The notes under the pieces were generated by a model. That model was given only the letters and a program-made list of their open reading frames with translations, was not told where the DNA came from and made no database searches. The translations under genes and the position numbers were made by a program. DNA of 7,902 bases from Chloroflexota bacterium. GTDB lineage: Bacteria; Chloroflexota; Dehalococcoidia; Dehalococcoidales; JAHJRU01. Shown in pieces: positions 1-6,212 of the stretch. Each line of letters starts with the position of its first letter. The stretch's first letter is position 1. Location of the stretch: NCBI GenBank assembly GCA_018830745.1, contig JAHJRU010000203.1:1-7902 (forward strand), given 5' to 3'.

Positions 1-57
1 GTTTCAGGATTGGCATTAGATACCGGAATATTCAATAAATTAAAAAACGCTTGGTAA
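1..57 (+). CDS. C-terminal end of an unidentified protein (5' truncated by window edge)
   Basis: Frame 1 is open from the first base and ends at TAA 55-57, giving 18 residues that finish in NKLKNAW. An intrinsic terminator begins at the base after the stop codon, which supports this as a genuine gene end and as the last gene of its transcript. Too little remains to name a family. Confidence 0.6.
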   Translation, partial: VSGLALDTGIFNKLKNAW

Positions 58-87
58 GAGGGGTGTAAAAGCCCCTCTTCTTGTTTT
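58..87 (+). terminator. Rho-independent terminator of the left-edge gene
   Basis: The arms GAGGGGT (58-64) and GCCCCTC (71-77) form a seven-pair stem, the last pair being a T-G wobble, around the loop GTAAAA. The T-rich tail TTCTTGTTTT follows at 78-87. The hairpin starts directly after the stop codon at 55-57. Read on the minus strand, the same hairpin lacks a comparable T-run, so it mainly serves the + strand gene. Confidence 0.8.
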
Positions 88-138
88 ATGGGGGCTATTT
101 AGATAGAGCTTTGTTACTATTGTGGTGTTGTGCACCTG

Positions 139-418
139 CTAAACAAGCAAGTTTTTCAAATCATCAATAAATTTATCAAACATCTTTACCTTGTCACTTT
201 CCTCAATATCAGTCTCACTCAAGACATAACTCCCATCCGTATCAATTTCAACTATCGCCCGCCCCTTCTTAGCTGGCTTTTTTACCACAAGCGTTCTGTC
301 TTCATCTGGAGTCACAAAATAGACTTTTATGTGCTTAGTTGCCTCATCCGAGGCGAGCTTAATTTTCCAATATCCTGTCTGTGCAATCCTCTCCCTTTAT
401 ACTTGCAAAAAACAACAT
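139..418 (-). pseudogene. Small hypothetical protein with no normal start (probable frameshift)
   Basis: On the minus strand a protein-like frame runs from about 387 to TAG at 141-139. It encodes 82 residues that begin near TGYWKIKL and end KFIDDLKNLLV, with a charged, soluble-looking composition. I do not recognise the family. The frame has no ATG, GTG or TTG near its beginning: the first codons after an in-frame TAA (399-397) are AGG GAG AGG ATT. An ATG at 418-416 opens another frame (MLFFASIKGE...) that would join this one if a single base were removed in the G-rich stretch at about 388-393, giving a product of about 92 residues. So it is a recent frameshift, a sequencing error, or a gene starting at the rare codon ATT (387-385), which has a purine-rich AAAGGGAGAGG just before it. 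It converges on the terminator at 58-87. Confidence 0.45.
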
Positions 419-449
419 ATATTAGTTGCTATACGATGGTTAATAAAAG

Positions 450-458
450 TGCTATAAT
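450..458 (+). promoter_or_regulatory. Extended -10 promoter for the 518-1140 gene pair
   Basis: The sequence TGCTATAAT holds a perfect -10 hexamer (453-458) with the extended TGn element before it. The -35 region is weak, which is common for extended -10 promoters. Transcription would start near 465 and leave a leader of about 50 bases before the ATG at 518. The identical nine bases precede the 5S gene and the methyltransferase gene. Confidence 0.55.
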
Positions 459-517
459 TTAGGCCAAATCATAGGAATCGCAAGAAGGCTAAGAATATCG
501 GAGTAATTTGATAACCC

Positions 518-880
518 ATGTCAGACCATAGCGAAAGTTGCCAAGAATCTCGCGACCTGTGTGATGCTCTCTTCCAAAGCCTTCGTCCGAGAATCGAGCA
601 CTTACAAAGGTCGCAATCATTGAAGTGGTGCTGCTTCTTTGAGGAAGGCAGAAAGCGCTTCGCATATGTTAACCACAGGAAAAGGATGAGCCGTATAGAG
701 GTGTGGTGCCTGGGAGAACCTGATACTCTAGTCAAATACTCACGCCTACACATAAAACCGAGAACTGCTACACACGGTGGATTTGGACGAGATTTCCAAG
801 CTAGATTGTTCGTGAATGACCTGTCAGAAATTGACTCAGTCGCCGAGTTGTTGCATGTGGTGTCGTACAGGCTCTCCTAG
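518..880 (+). CDS. Hypothetical protein, 120 residues
   Basis: I do not recognise this family with confidence. The product is soluble, has no signal peptide or membrane segment, and carries five cysteines (C8, C15, C38, C39, C64). The N-terminal half looks helical. The middle shows alternating hydrophobic strands (KWCCFFEEGRKRFAYV, then RIEVWCLGEP) and ends in a glycine/arginine motif THGGFGRDFQAR near 85-96. The pattern suggests a small alpha/beta domain that may bind nucleic acid, but that is inference. ATG 518 is the first start in frame, because TAA lies at 512-514. A GGAG at 500-503 is rather distant from it, so initiation may be modest. The next gene follows after 29 bases on the same strand and probably shares the transcript from the extended -10 at 450-458. 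Confidence 0.65.
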   Translation: MSDHSESCQESRDLCDALFQSLRPRIEHLQRSQSLKWCCFFEEGRKRFAYVNHRKRMSRIEVWCLGEPDTLVKYSRLHIKPRTATHGGFGRDFQARLFVNDLSEIDSVAELLHVVSYRLS

Positions 881-909
881 ACAAGTTATCTTCATGATTG
901 AGGTGAGCT

Positions 910-1140
910 ATGCTTGATAGAGCAGTCGTCGAAGAATTCCTAGATTATCAACTTGAGGATTATGACCTAGAAATCCCACCGACTATTCCGAAGGAAACAC
1001 TCATCGAGGTCTTTTGCCAGTATGTCGAGGATGATTATTATGAGTGGTTGAAAGATAATTTTAAAGCCTTTTTCAATCACGGGAATCCTTATTGGGAGTG
1101 GATAAAGGCAAAGTGTGTTTCCCTGAGTCCCCCTATCTAA
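910..1140 (+). CDS. Small acidic, aromatic-rich hypothetical protein, 76 residues
   Basis: The product has 16 Asp/Glu against 6 Lys/Arg, so it is strongly acidic, and it is rich in Phe, Tyr and Trp (about 14 of 76). I recognise no family. The start is well supported: GAGGTGA at 900-906 lies just before ATG 910. It follows the 518-880 gene by 29 bases and is probably co-transcribed with it. Its TAA (1138-1140) directly abuts the last codon of the methyltransferase gene on the opposite strand, leaving no room for a terminator. Small acidic proteins can be nucleic-acid mimics or binding partners, but nothing here proves that role. Confidence 0.6.
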   Translation: MLDRAVVEEFLDYQLEDYDLEIPPTIPKETLIEVFCQYVEDDYYEWLKDNFKAFFNHGNPYWEWIKAKCVSLSPPI

Positions 1141-2325
1141 TCACCTTCTGCCCCACATAGGGTTGGAGGACTTCGAGGATGCGGATAGTGCCATCGGCCT
1201 GTTGACACAAATAATATCAACGGGTTCGAAGTGCCGGCACAACCTTTCATATATCCTGAGACCTACAGGAGTGAACATCTTCTTGACCCACTGGTCACCA
1301 ATTAACCAGCCTAATACCTTCCCTTCTTTTAGAATCCTGTGCGATTCTTCCATTACTTTCTCTAATTCATCGTAAAACTCTTCCGATTCGCTTGAGATAT
1401 TACCTATATTTTTTAACTCTTCATTATATTTGATGTTGTCACCGTATGGACTATCAATGAAAACCATGTCTACCGAATTGTCTTCGAGAGGTATGTTCCT
1501 GGCATCATTCTTTATGATATCTTTTCTTGTTGGATGTATGTCATACCCTATTGCCATTCTCTTTTCTTCTTTGCATACATCTATGGTTGTTCCACTTCCA
1601 CACATGGGATCAATAACCAATTCTCCTGGGTCAGTGTATCGCCAGACCATATTGTATATTATTAGTGCAGGAGTAACTCCGGCGTACTTGTTGTCACCTT
1701 TAGGCGTAAGACCATAACTCTGCCTAGGGAAATCCCAGAATGTAGTTGCTTCAATAAGAGGAATCTCCTCTTCAATATCTATTTTAGATGTGCTATTTTT
1801 GATACCTTCTATTTGTTCACATATCATATTTCGGGATATTGAATCCAGTGGGCTTTTTACAAAATCTATCTCCCTTGGTGCACTCATGAACATATTTAAA
1901 AACTCCGTTAGTTTATCTTTGAAGAGGGGTTTATTCCTCTTTACACCAAATTTATTCAGAATTTTTTTTGCATTACTTACTTTTATTTTATTGCCAAGAT
2001 ATTCAATTCTTACCTGATAAGGGTATTTTCTATTAAAAATACCAGCTTCTACTGTGAAAAAGCCTTCCGAAACAGCCCTAAATATGCCATGAAGCACATC
2101 AGTATCCATATTATTAAGAAAAAGAAGGTCACCCTTCCTGATTCTAATTACTATTGGGCCATAAGCTTTTTCTGTTGCAAACAACATTCTATTAAAACAT
2201 TCTTCTTCTGTATCGCTAGTACAAGCAAACAAGAAGCCCCTCGTTAGTGCTTTTTCTTCATTCATAAGCATCATTTCTTTCTCTTCTCTCTCATTATCCA
2301 CTTGTATCGTACTCATGTCTGTCAT
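1141..2325 (-). CDS. DCD-like domain fused to a SAM-dependent DNA (N4-cytosine/N6-adenine) methyltransferase
   Basis: Residues about 29-112 resemble a DCD domain of the PUA/EVE-like class: the GFLF start, a DTEEECFNRMLF stretch (38-49), then GDLLFL (65-70) and DTDVLHGIF (74-82). Residues about 195-394 are an amino-methyltransferase: a GVTPALIIYNMVWRYT helix (motif X position), SAM motif I DPMCGSGTT (239-247), acidic D262 in GYDIHP, NDARNIP (273-279) and catalytic motif IV DSPY (291-294). The order of motif I before motif IV, with only about 100 residues after DSPY, leaves no large C-terminal target-recognition domain, so the DCD-like part may supply target reading. The likely reaction is methyl transfer from SAM to an exocyclic amino group of DNA; an RNA target is not excluded. 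ATG 2325 is upstream of a second ATG at 2316. GGGA before the first lies at better ribosome-binding spacing for the second, so the true start may be three codons in. No restriction nuclease is visible. The gene is AT-richer than clpC, consistent with transfer. Confidence 0.85.
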   Translation of the reverse strand: MTDMSTIQVDNEREEKEMMLMNEEKALTRGFLFACTSDTEEECFNRMLFATEKAYGPIVIRIRKGDLLFLNNMDTDVLHGIFRAVSEGFFTVEAGIFNRKYPYQVRIEYLGNKIKVSNAKKILNKFGVKRNKPLFKDKLTEFLNMFMSAPREIDFVKSPLDSISRNMICEQIEGIKNSTSKIDIEEEIPLIEATTFWDFPRQSYGLTPKGDNKYAGVTPALIIYNMVWRYTDPGELVIDPMCGSGTTIDVCKEEKRMAIGYDIHPTRKDIIKNDARNIPLEDNSVDMVFIDSPYGDNIKYNEELKNIGNISSESEEFYDELEKVMEESHRILKEGKVLGWLIGDQWVKKMFTPVGLRIYERLCRHFEPVDIICVNRPMALSASSKSSNPMWGRR

Positions 2326-2341
2326 TCCCGATTTTTTGTTT

Positions 2342-2350
2342 ATTATAGCA
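2342..2350 (-). promoter_or_regulatory. Extended -10 promoter of the methyltransferase gene
   Basis: On the minus strand these bases read TGCTATAAT, an extended -10 element. It lies 16 bases before the ATG at 2325, or 25 before the ATG at 2316. Transcription starting about seven bases downstream would give a very short leader, which favours the second ATG or near-leaderless translation. No convincing -35 is seen. Confidence 0.5.
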
Positions 2351-2432
2351 CCACCAGCTCTCGTAGCCTAGTGTCCAAGAAGCACACCAGCCCCTCTTTC
2401 TTTTTCTTCCCCTCCAGGCCCCGGCTGCGGAA

Positions 2433-2556
2433 ATCCCCCTTAGTCCCCCTTTGAAAGAGGGGGAAACGTAAGCCTCTCCCTTTCGTAAAGGGAGACTGAG
2501 AGGGATTTAGTTCGGATTTATTGCTTGGGGCTTCCCTCTAGGGGGATAAAGGGGGT
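2433..2556. repeat. MITE-like intergenic element with imperfect terminal inverted repeats
   Basis: The left end ATCCCCCTTAGTCCCCCT (2433-2450) and the right end AGGGGGATAAAGGGGGT (2540-2556) are imperfect inverted repeats of each other. Between them are a hairpin TCCCCCT/AGGGGGA around TTGAA-type bases (about 2444-2464) and the 39-bp palindromic unit described separately. No open frame of note lies inside. The right end is only five bases from the hicA stop codon, so the element may also act as the transcript end for hicBA. Non-autonomous C-rich and G-rich palindromic repeats of this kind are common between genes in environmental genomes. Confidence 0.6.
2469..2507 (+). repeat. 39-bp palindromic repeat unit, copy 1
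   Basis: This is identical over 39 bases to 3084-3122, in the same orientation. The unit begins TAAGCCTCTCC and ends GAGAGGGATT. Inside, CTCCCTTT and AAAGGGAG form an eight-base perfect stem around CGT, extended by outer CCTCT/AGAGG arms. It sits within the larger MITE-like element. Confidence 0.85.
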
Positions 2557-2561
2557 GCCAG

Positions 2562-2759
2562 CTAAGCTCCTGACCTGGGTAGAGCGATATCTAGTTGACG
2601 GCATATTTTTCTTGCCAGGAGAATTTCTATTTCCCTGTGCCTGGGGACGGTAGCGAGATGCCCGTTTTCCGGATTAAAGAAAACAGAATGTTTGGAACCT
2701 TGGCGACGGAGAACGCAGCCTTCTTTTCTCAGATGGCCGATGAGGTCACGGCGTTTCAT
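2562..2759 (-). CDS. hicA: HicA-family mRNA interferase toxin
   Basis: This 65-residue protein matches the HicA (YcfA-like) family in length and pattern. It has a basic N-terminal helix (MKRRDLIGHLRKEGCV), then RRQGSKHSVFF with the expected catalytic histidine H24 in the GSxH motif, and VPRHREI (38-44) typical of the second strand. HicA toxins adopt a double-stranded-RNA-binding fold and cleave mRNA when the antitoxin is lost. The gene begins four bases after the hicB stop codon on the minus strand and shows no clear ribosome-binding site of its own, so its translation is probably coupled to hicB. Its stop codon lies five bases from the MITE-like element. Confidence 0.9.
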   Translation of the reverse strand: MKRRDLIGHLRKEGCVLRRQGSKHSVFFNPENGHLATVPRHREIEILLARKICRQLDIALPRSGA

Positions 2760-2763
2760 CGAG

Positions 2764-2982
2764 CTACACTTGAACCTGGATTCTTCGCTTCAGGGTTTCC
2801 CTGCTTGTCCCCTTGTCTCTCAGTTCCCGCTGGCTTTCCAGTATGAGCTGCACTGCTTCCTTCAGGTTTTCCTCCACCTCTTCAACAGTCCTGCCCTGGC
2901 TGAAAGCCCCGGGGACAGCCTCTACCCATCCGATGTACCATTTATCGCGTTTTTCAATGGTAGCTTCAAATGTCTGTTCCAT
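2764..2982 (-). CDS. hicB: HicB-family antitoxin
   Basis: This 72-residue protein matches the short HicB-like antitoxin. An N-terminal strand (TFEATIEKRDKWYIGWVEAVPGAF) is followed by the family signature QGRTVEEVEENLKEAVQ (about 29-45), the RNase-H-like fold that binds and blocks HicA. It ends soon after the long helix, so it lacks the C-terminal DNA-binding domain (HTH or ribbon-helix-helix) of longer HicB proteins; autoregulation, if any, would rest on another mechanism. A strong AAGGAGA (2996-2990) stands seven bases before the ATG. The antitoxin-first order (hicB then hicA) is one of the two known arrangements. Confidence 0.9.
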   Translation of the reverse strand: MEQTFEATIEKRDKWYIGWVEAVPGAFSQGRTVEEVEENLKEAVQLILESQRELRDKGTSRETLKRRIQVQV

Positions 2983-3031
2983 ACCGTAATCTCCTTGCCT
3001 TCCAGTATATAACAGCCGGTGAGGTAAATCT

Positions 3032-3037
3032 ATTATA
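3032..3037 (-). promoter_or_regulatory. Possible -10 box of hicBA
   Basis: On the minus strand these bases read TATAAT, 49 bases before the hicB start codon. There is no TGn extension and no clear -35 at the right distance, so this rests on the hexamer and its position alone. It lies between hicB and the second repeat copy. Confidence 0.35.
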
Positions 3038-3083
3038 AATACTAAACTCTAAACCACATCCCACCCAGGAAAAGGGGGACACC

Positions 3084-3122
3084 TAAGCCTCTCCCTTTCG
3101 TAAAGGGAGACTGAGAGGGATT
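3084..3122 (+). repeat. 39-bp palindromic repeat unit, copy 2
   Basis: This is identical to 2469-2507 and in the same orientation. The G-rich bases before it (AAAAGGGGGACACC) also resemble those before copy 1 (AAGAGGGGGAAACG), but the outer terminal repeats of the MITE-like element are missing, so this looks like a partial element. The two copies bracket hicBA. Confidence 0.85.
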
Positions 3123-3198
3123 AACACACCCTCCCTCCAGGTAGTACGAAGAAAAACCCCGGATTCCCTGTTTTTGGCTTTTTTTATATTTACAAATA

Positions 3199-3207
3199 TG
3201 CTATAAT
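3199..3207 (+). promoter_or_regulatory. Extended -10 promoter of the 5S rRNA gene
   Basis: TGCTATAAT places a perfect -10 (3202-3207) with TGn just before the 5S gene. A start six to seven bases downstream falls at about 3214, which is the first base of the predicted 5S terminal helix. The fit suggests that the 5S gene is transcribed on its own with almost no leader. A poly-T tract lies at the -35 position rather than a consensus box. Confidence 0.6.
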
Positions 3208-3214
3208 ATAAACT

Positions 3215-3339
3215 GTCTCTTGGCGGTTAGAGCGGAGTGGACCCACCCGTTACCATCCCGAACACGGAAGTGAAACGCTCCAGCGCAGACGATACTGAGG
3301 GGGCGACTCCTTGTGGAAAATATGCCACTGCCAGGAGAC
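3215..3339 (+). rRNA. rrf: 5S ribosomal RNA
   Basis: The core is typical bacterial 5S: the CCCGAACACGGAAGTGAAACGC-type loop region at about 3258-3280 and the GCCACTGCCAGG end. The ends pair perfectly: GTCTCTTGGC (3215-3224) with GCCAGGAGAC (3330-3339) makes a ten-pair helix I including one G-T wobble. The mature RNA may be trimmed by one or two bases at each end. No 23S or 16S sequence precedes it in this window, so it stands alone here. No clear intrinsic terminator follows; the clpC promoter begins within 20 bases. Confidence 0.93.
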
Positions 3340-3355
3340 TATAGTACCCCTCATC

Positions 3356-3383
3356 TTGAATTCTTGGCCGGGTTTGCTATATG
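3356..3383 (+). promoter_or_regulatory. Probable clpC promoter
   Basis: TTGAAT (3356-3361) and TATATG (3378-3383) are 16 bases apart, and the -10 is preceded by TGC (3375-3377), giving an extended -10 form. Transcription would start near 3390. GAGG at 3405-3408 then lies seven bases before ATG 3416 and serves as the ribosome-binding site. I see no clear CtsR operator (heptad direct repeats) or CIRCE element. Confidence 0.45.
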
Positions 3384-3415
3384 ATGTAAGTAGCGGACAT
3401 TATTGAGGTTGAGAT

Positions 3416-6109
3416 ATGGCCAGTAGATTTGAGAAATTTTCCGAAAGAGCACGCAGGGTACTGACGGCAGCCCAGGAGGAAGCCCAGCACCTGAACCATA
3501 ATTATATTGACACCGAGCATATCCTGCTCGGACTGGTGCGGGAAGAGGAAGGGGTAGCCGCCAGAGTTCTTATCAGCCTGGGCGTGGGCTTGGGCAAGGT
3601 TCGTCAGGCGGTGGAGTTTGTCGTCGGGCGTGGAACCAAGCCAGCCAGCGGAGAGACCGGACTTACCCCCAGAGCCAAGCGAGTAATAGAGCTGGCTATA
3701 GATGAAGCGCGACAGCTCGGACACAACTATATCGGCACGGAACACCTGTTACTGGGGCTACTCCGCGAAGAAGACGGTACAGCCGCCAGCGTGCTTAATA
3801 GCTTCGGCATGACCCTGGCGCAGGTGCGCACCGAAACCGCCCAGGTTATCAATCAGGGTGTGCCCCGTACCCGGGCGCAACGCACCGCCAGCCGTACCCC
3901 GGTTTTAGACCAGCTGGGCATCGATTTAACCGCCGCCGCTCGGGCCGGGAAACTGGACCCGGTGATTGGGCGCGCTAAAGAGATAGAGCGGGTGGTTCAG
4001 ATTCTCAGCCGCCGTACCAAGAATAATCCCGCCCTTATTGGTGAGCCTGGCGTGGGCAAGACAGCCATTGTAGAAGGTTTGGCTCACCGTATTGCCGAGG
4101 GCGATATCCCCGAGACTTTAGAAGGCAAGCGCTTAATCACCCTGGACATGGGCGCCGTAGTTGCCGGTACAAAGTACCGCGGTGAGTTTGAAGAACGAAT
4201 GAAGAAAATCATCGATGAGATAAAGGCGGCGGGAAACTGCGTGCTGTTTATCGATGAGTTCCATACCATTGTTGGCGCCGGTGCCGCCGAAGGGGCGGTT
4301 GATGCGGCTAATCTGCTCAAGCCCTCGCTGGCGCGCGGTGAGCTGCAGTGCATTGGCGCTACCACCCTGGATGATTACCGCAAGTATGTGGAGCGTGATG
4401 CGGCGCTGGAACGCCGTTTTCAGCCCGTTTTAGTGGAGGAGCCTTCTGTTGACCAGGCGCTGGACATCCTGCGCGGCGTCAAGGAGCGCTATGAGGAACA
4501 TCACAAGCTGACTATAAGTGACGAGGCGATTCAGTCGGCGGTGAACCTGGCGACGAGGTACATACCGGACAGGTTCCTGCCGGATAAGGCTATCGACCTG
4601 ATTGATGAGGCAGCCTCAAGGGTAAGGATTAAATCCCACACCATACCCATAAGCCTGAAAGAAGCCAGAAAGATGGAGGAAAGCGCCCGCCGGGATAAAG
4701 ATACCGCTCTGGCGGCGCAGGAGTATGACCGTGCCGCTGAACTGCGCGAGAGGGAGATTCAGATTGCGGAGAATATTAAGAAGCTGGAGGCGGAGTGGCA
4801 GGCGGAGCAGGCGCAGGAAGAACCGGTGGTAACTGCCGAGCATATCGCTGAGATAGTTGGTATGTGGACCGGCGTGCCGGTGGTACAGCTGGCCGGTGAT
4901 GAGACCAGCCGCCTCCTCAATATGGAGGAAAAGCTGCACGAGCGCATTATCGGGCAGGATGAAGCCATCACTGCTATCAGTAAGGCGGTGAGGCGAGCCC
5001 GGGCCGGGCTTAAAGACCCGCGGCATCCCATAGGCAACTTTGTCTTCCTCGGTCCCACCGGCGTGGGCAAAACGGAACTGGTCAGAGCGCTGTCCGAGTT
5101 TATGTTTGGCAATGAGGATACCCTTATCAGGCTGGATATGTCCGAGTTTATGGAGAAGTTCGCCGTATCGCGTCTGGTTGGTGCTCCGCCGGGATATGTT
5201 GGCTATGACGAAGGCGGGCAGTTAACAGAAGCAGTAAGGCGCAAGTCGTACTGCTGTATACTCCTTGACGAGATTGAAAAGGCTCACCCGGATGTCTTCA
5301 ACCTCCTCCTTCAGATATTCGATGATGGCCATTTGACCGATGCCAAGGGGCGGAGGGTTGATTTCCGCAACAGCATTATCGTGATGACCAGCAACATCGG
5401 GGCTGAGCTAATCCGCAAGGGGAGCAACATTGGATTTGCCTCTCATAGCGACGAGACTAAGGCTCAACAAATGGGCCATGAGAGGATGAAGGAGAAGCTG
5501 CTTGGTGAGCTGAAGAAAACCTTCCGTCCGGAGTTTCTCAACCGTATCGATGGCGTGGTGGTATTCCATTCTCTGAATAAAGAGCACATCCGGCAGATTG
5601 TTGATTTGATGCTGAAATCGGTGACTGAGCAGTTGACGGAGAAGGGGATAAAGCTGGAGGTAACGGATGCGGCTAAAGATGTCCTGGGAGATAAGGGCTA
5701 CGATGAGGTATTTGGAGCTCGTCCGCTGCGCCGCGTGATTCAGGACATGGTGGAAAATAAACTTTCCGAGGCTGTGCTCCGAAAAGAATTCAAGGTTTTT
5801 GAGCGGGTTTTTGAAGTTCAGGTTGAAATAGACGAAATTACCCCCGATATTATTAGAGCTATCAGTAAAATGAGGGGTGTCCTTAGTGTAATTACATCTG
5901 AGAAACTATTGACTGTTTACTGCTCACAGGATTTAAAAGACCAAATAAGAAGGGCTATTGAGGACGAGATGGGTCTTCCAGTTACTAGGAAAATACATAG
6001 CTATATATCGGCAGTTAAAATTGATGTGGAAGATGGTGAGATTGTAATTGAATCAGAGAGCGAGATTGTGCATCCAGCACCTGTAGAGGCCATTAGCGGA
6101 ATAGAGTAG
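3416..6109 (+). CDS. clpC: ATP-dependent Clp protease ATP-binding subunit ClpC (Hsp100), with C-terminal insertion
   Basis: ClpC is a hexameric AAA+ unfoldase that threads substrates into ClpP in the cytoplasm. Visible in order: two Clp_N repeats (about 12-69 and 82-144); the first AAA+ module with Walker A GEPGVGKT (209-216), Walker B VLFIDE (276-281) and pore loop KYRG (253-256); a UVR-type coiled middle segment around 426-460; the second AAA+ module with Walker A GPTGVGKT (546-553), pore loop GYVG (593-596), Walker B ILLDE (615-619) and FRPEFLNR (703-710). The IGF tripeptide (672-674) is the ClpP-docking loop, so it should work with ClpP. At 897 residues it is longer than the usual 810-850. 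The excess is about 73 residues (794-866) between LRKEFK and the normal end [12 protein letters not shown], encoded in AT-richer DNA. Start ATG 3416 is set by GAGG seven bases upstream and by the usual [11 protein letters not shown] beginning. Confidence 0.97.
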   Translation: MASRFEKFSERARRVLTAAQEEAQHLNHNYIDTEHILLGLVREEEGVAARVLISLGVGLGKVRQAVEFVVGRGTKPASGETGLTPRAKRVIELAIDEARQLGHNYIGTEHLLLGLLREEDGTAASVLNSFGMTLAQVRTETAQVINQGVPRTRAQRTASRTPVLDQLGIDLTAAARAGKLDPVIGRAKEIERVVQILSRRTKNNPALIGEPGVGKTAIVEGLAHRIAEGDIPETLEGKRLITLDMGAVVAGTKYRGEFEERMKKIIDEIKAAGNCVLFIDEFHTIVGAGAAEGAVDAANLLKPSLARGELQCIGATTLDDYRKYVERDAALERRFQPVLVEEPSVDQALDILRGVKERYEEHHKLTISDEAIQSAVNLATRYIPDRFLPDKAIDLIDEAASRVRIKSHTIPISLKEARKMEESARRDKDTALAAQEYDRAAELREREIQIAENIKKLEAEWQAEQAQEEPVVTAEHIAEIVGMWTGVPVVQLAGDETSRLLNMEEKLHERIIGQDEAITAISKAVRRARAGLKDPRHPIGNFVFLGPTGVGKTELVRALSEFMFGNEDTLIRLDMSEFMEKFAVSRLVGAPPGYVGYDEGGQLTEAVRRKSYCCILLDEIEKAHPDVFNLLLQIFDDGHLTDAKGRRVDFRNSIIVMTSNIGAELIRKGSNIGFASHSDETKAQQMGHERMKEKLLGELKKTFRPEFLNRIDGVVVFHSLNKEHIRQIVDLMLKSVTEQLTEKGIKLEVTDAAKDVLGDKGYDEVFGARPLRRVIQDMVENKLSEAVLRKEFKVFERVFEVQVEIDEITPDIIRAISKMRGVLSVITSEKLLTVYCSQDLKDQIRRAIEDEMGLPVTRKIHSYISAVKIDVEDGEIVIESESEIVHPAPVEAISGIE

Positions 6110-6212
6110 ATAACTAATACTATTTAAATACTTCAAAATAAAACAATAAAATCGTGAATTTCAGGTTAGCCGTCCTATTTTTATAACCTAAAACGTGAAA
6201 GGAGAACGGGAA

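Noticed and set aside
130..462. Open + strand frame of 110 codons
   Set aside because: Its product is a low-quality mix rich in Leu, Ile, Tyr and His, with no good ribosome-binding site, whereas the minus strand of the same stretch gives a soluble, protein-like sequence.
469..753. Open minus-strand frame of 94 codons
   Set aside because: It is the antisense shadow of the 518-880 gene, which has the promoter and the more natural composition.
2595..3012. Two overlapping + strand frames
   Set aside because: They lie antisense to hicA and hicB, which match known families on the minus strand.
3152..3175. AAAAAC/GTTTTT inverted repeat followed by T-rich DNA before the 5S gene
   Set aside because: The stem is six mostly A-T pairs with a 12-base loop, too weak to call a terminator; the T-rich tract is more likely promoter-upstream sequence.
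3377..3745. Open minus-strand frame of 122 codons overlapping the clpC start
   Set aside because: It is antisense to the highly conserved Clp_N domain and has no family resemblance.
6163..6189. AGGTTA/TAACCT inverted repeat and a TATAAC -10-like box between clpC and the biotin carrier gene
   Set aside because: The loop is 15 bases and the stem six pairs; no convincing -35 fits the TATAAC at 6182-6187. It could be a promoter, but the evidence is too thin.
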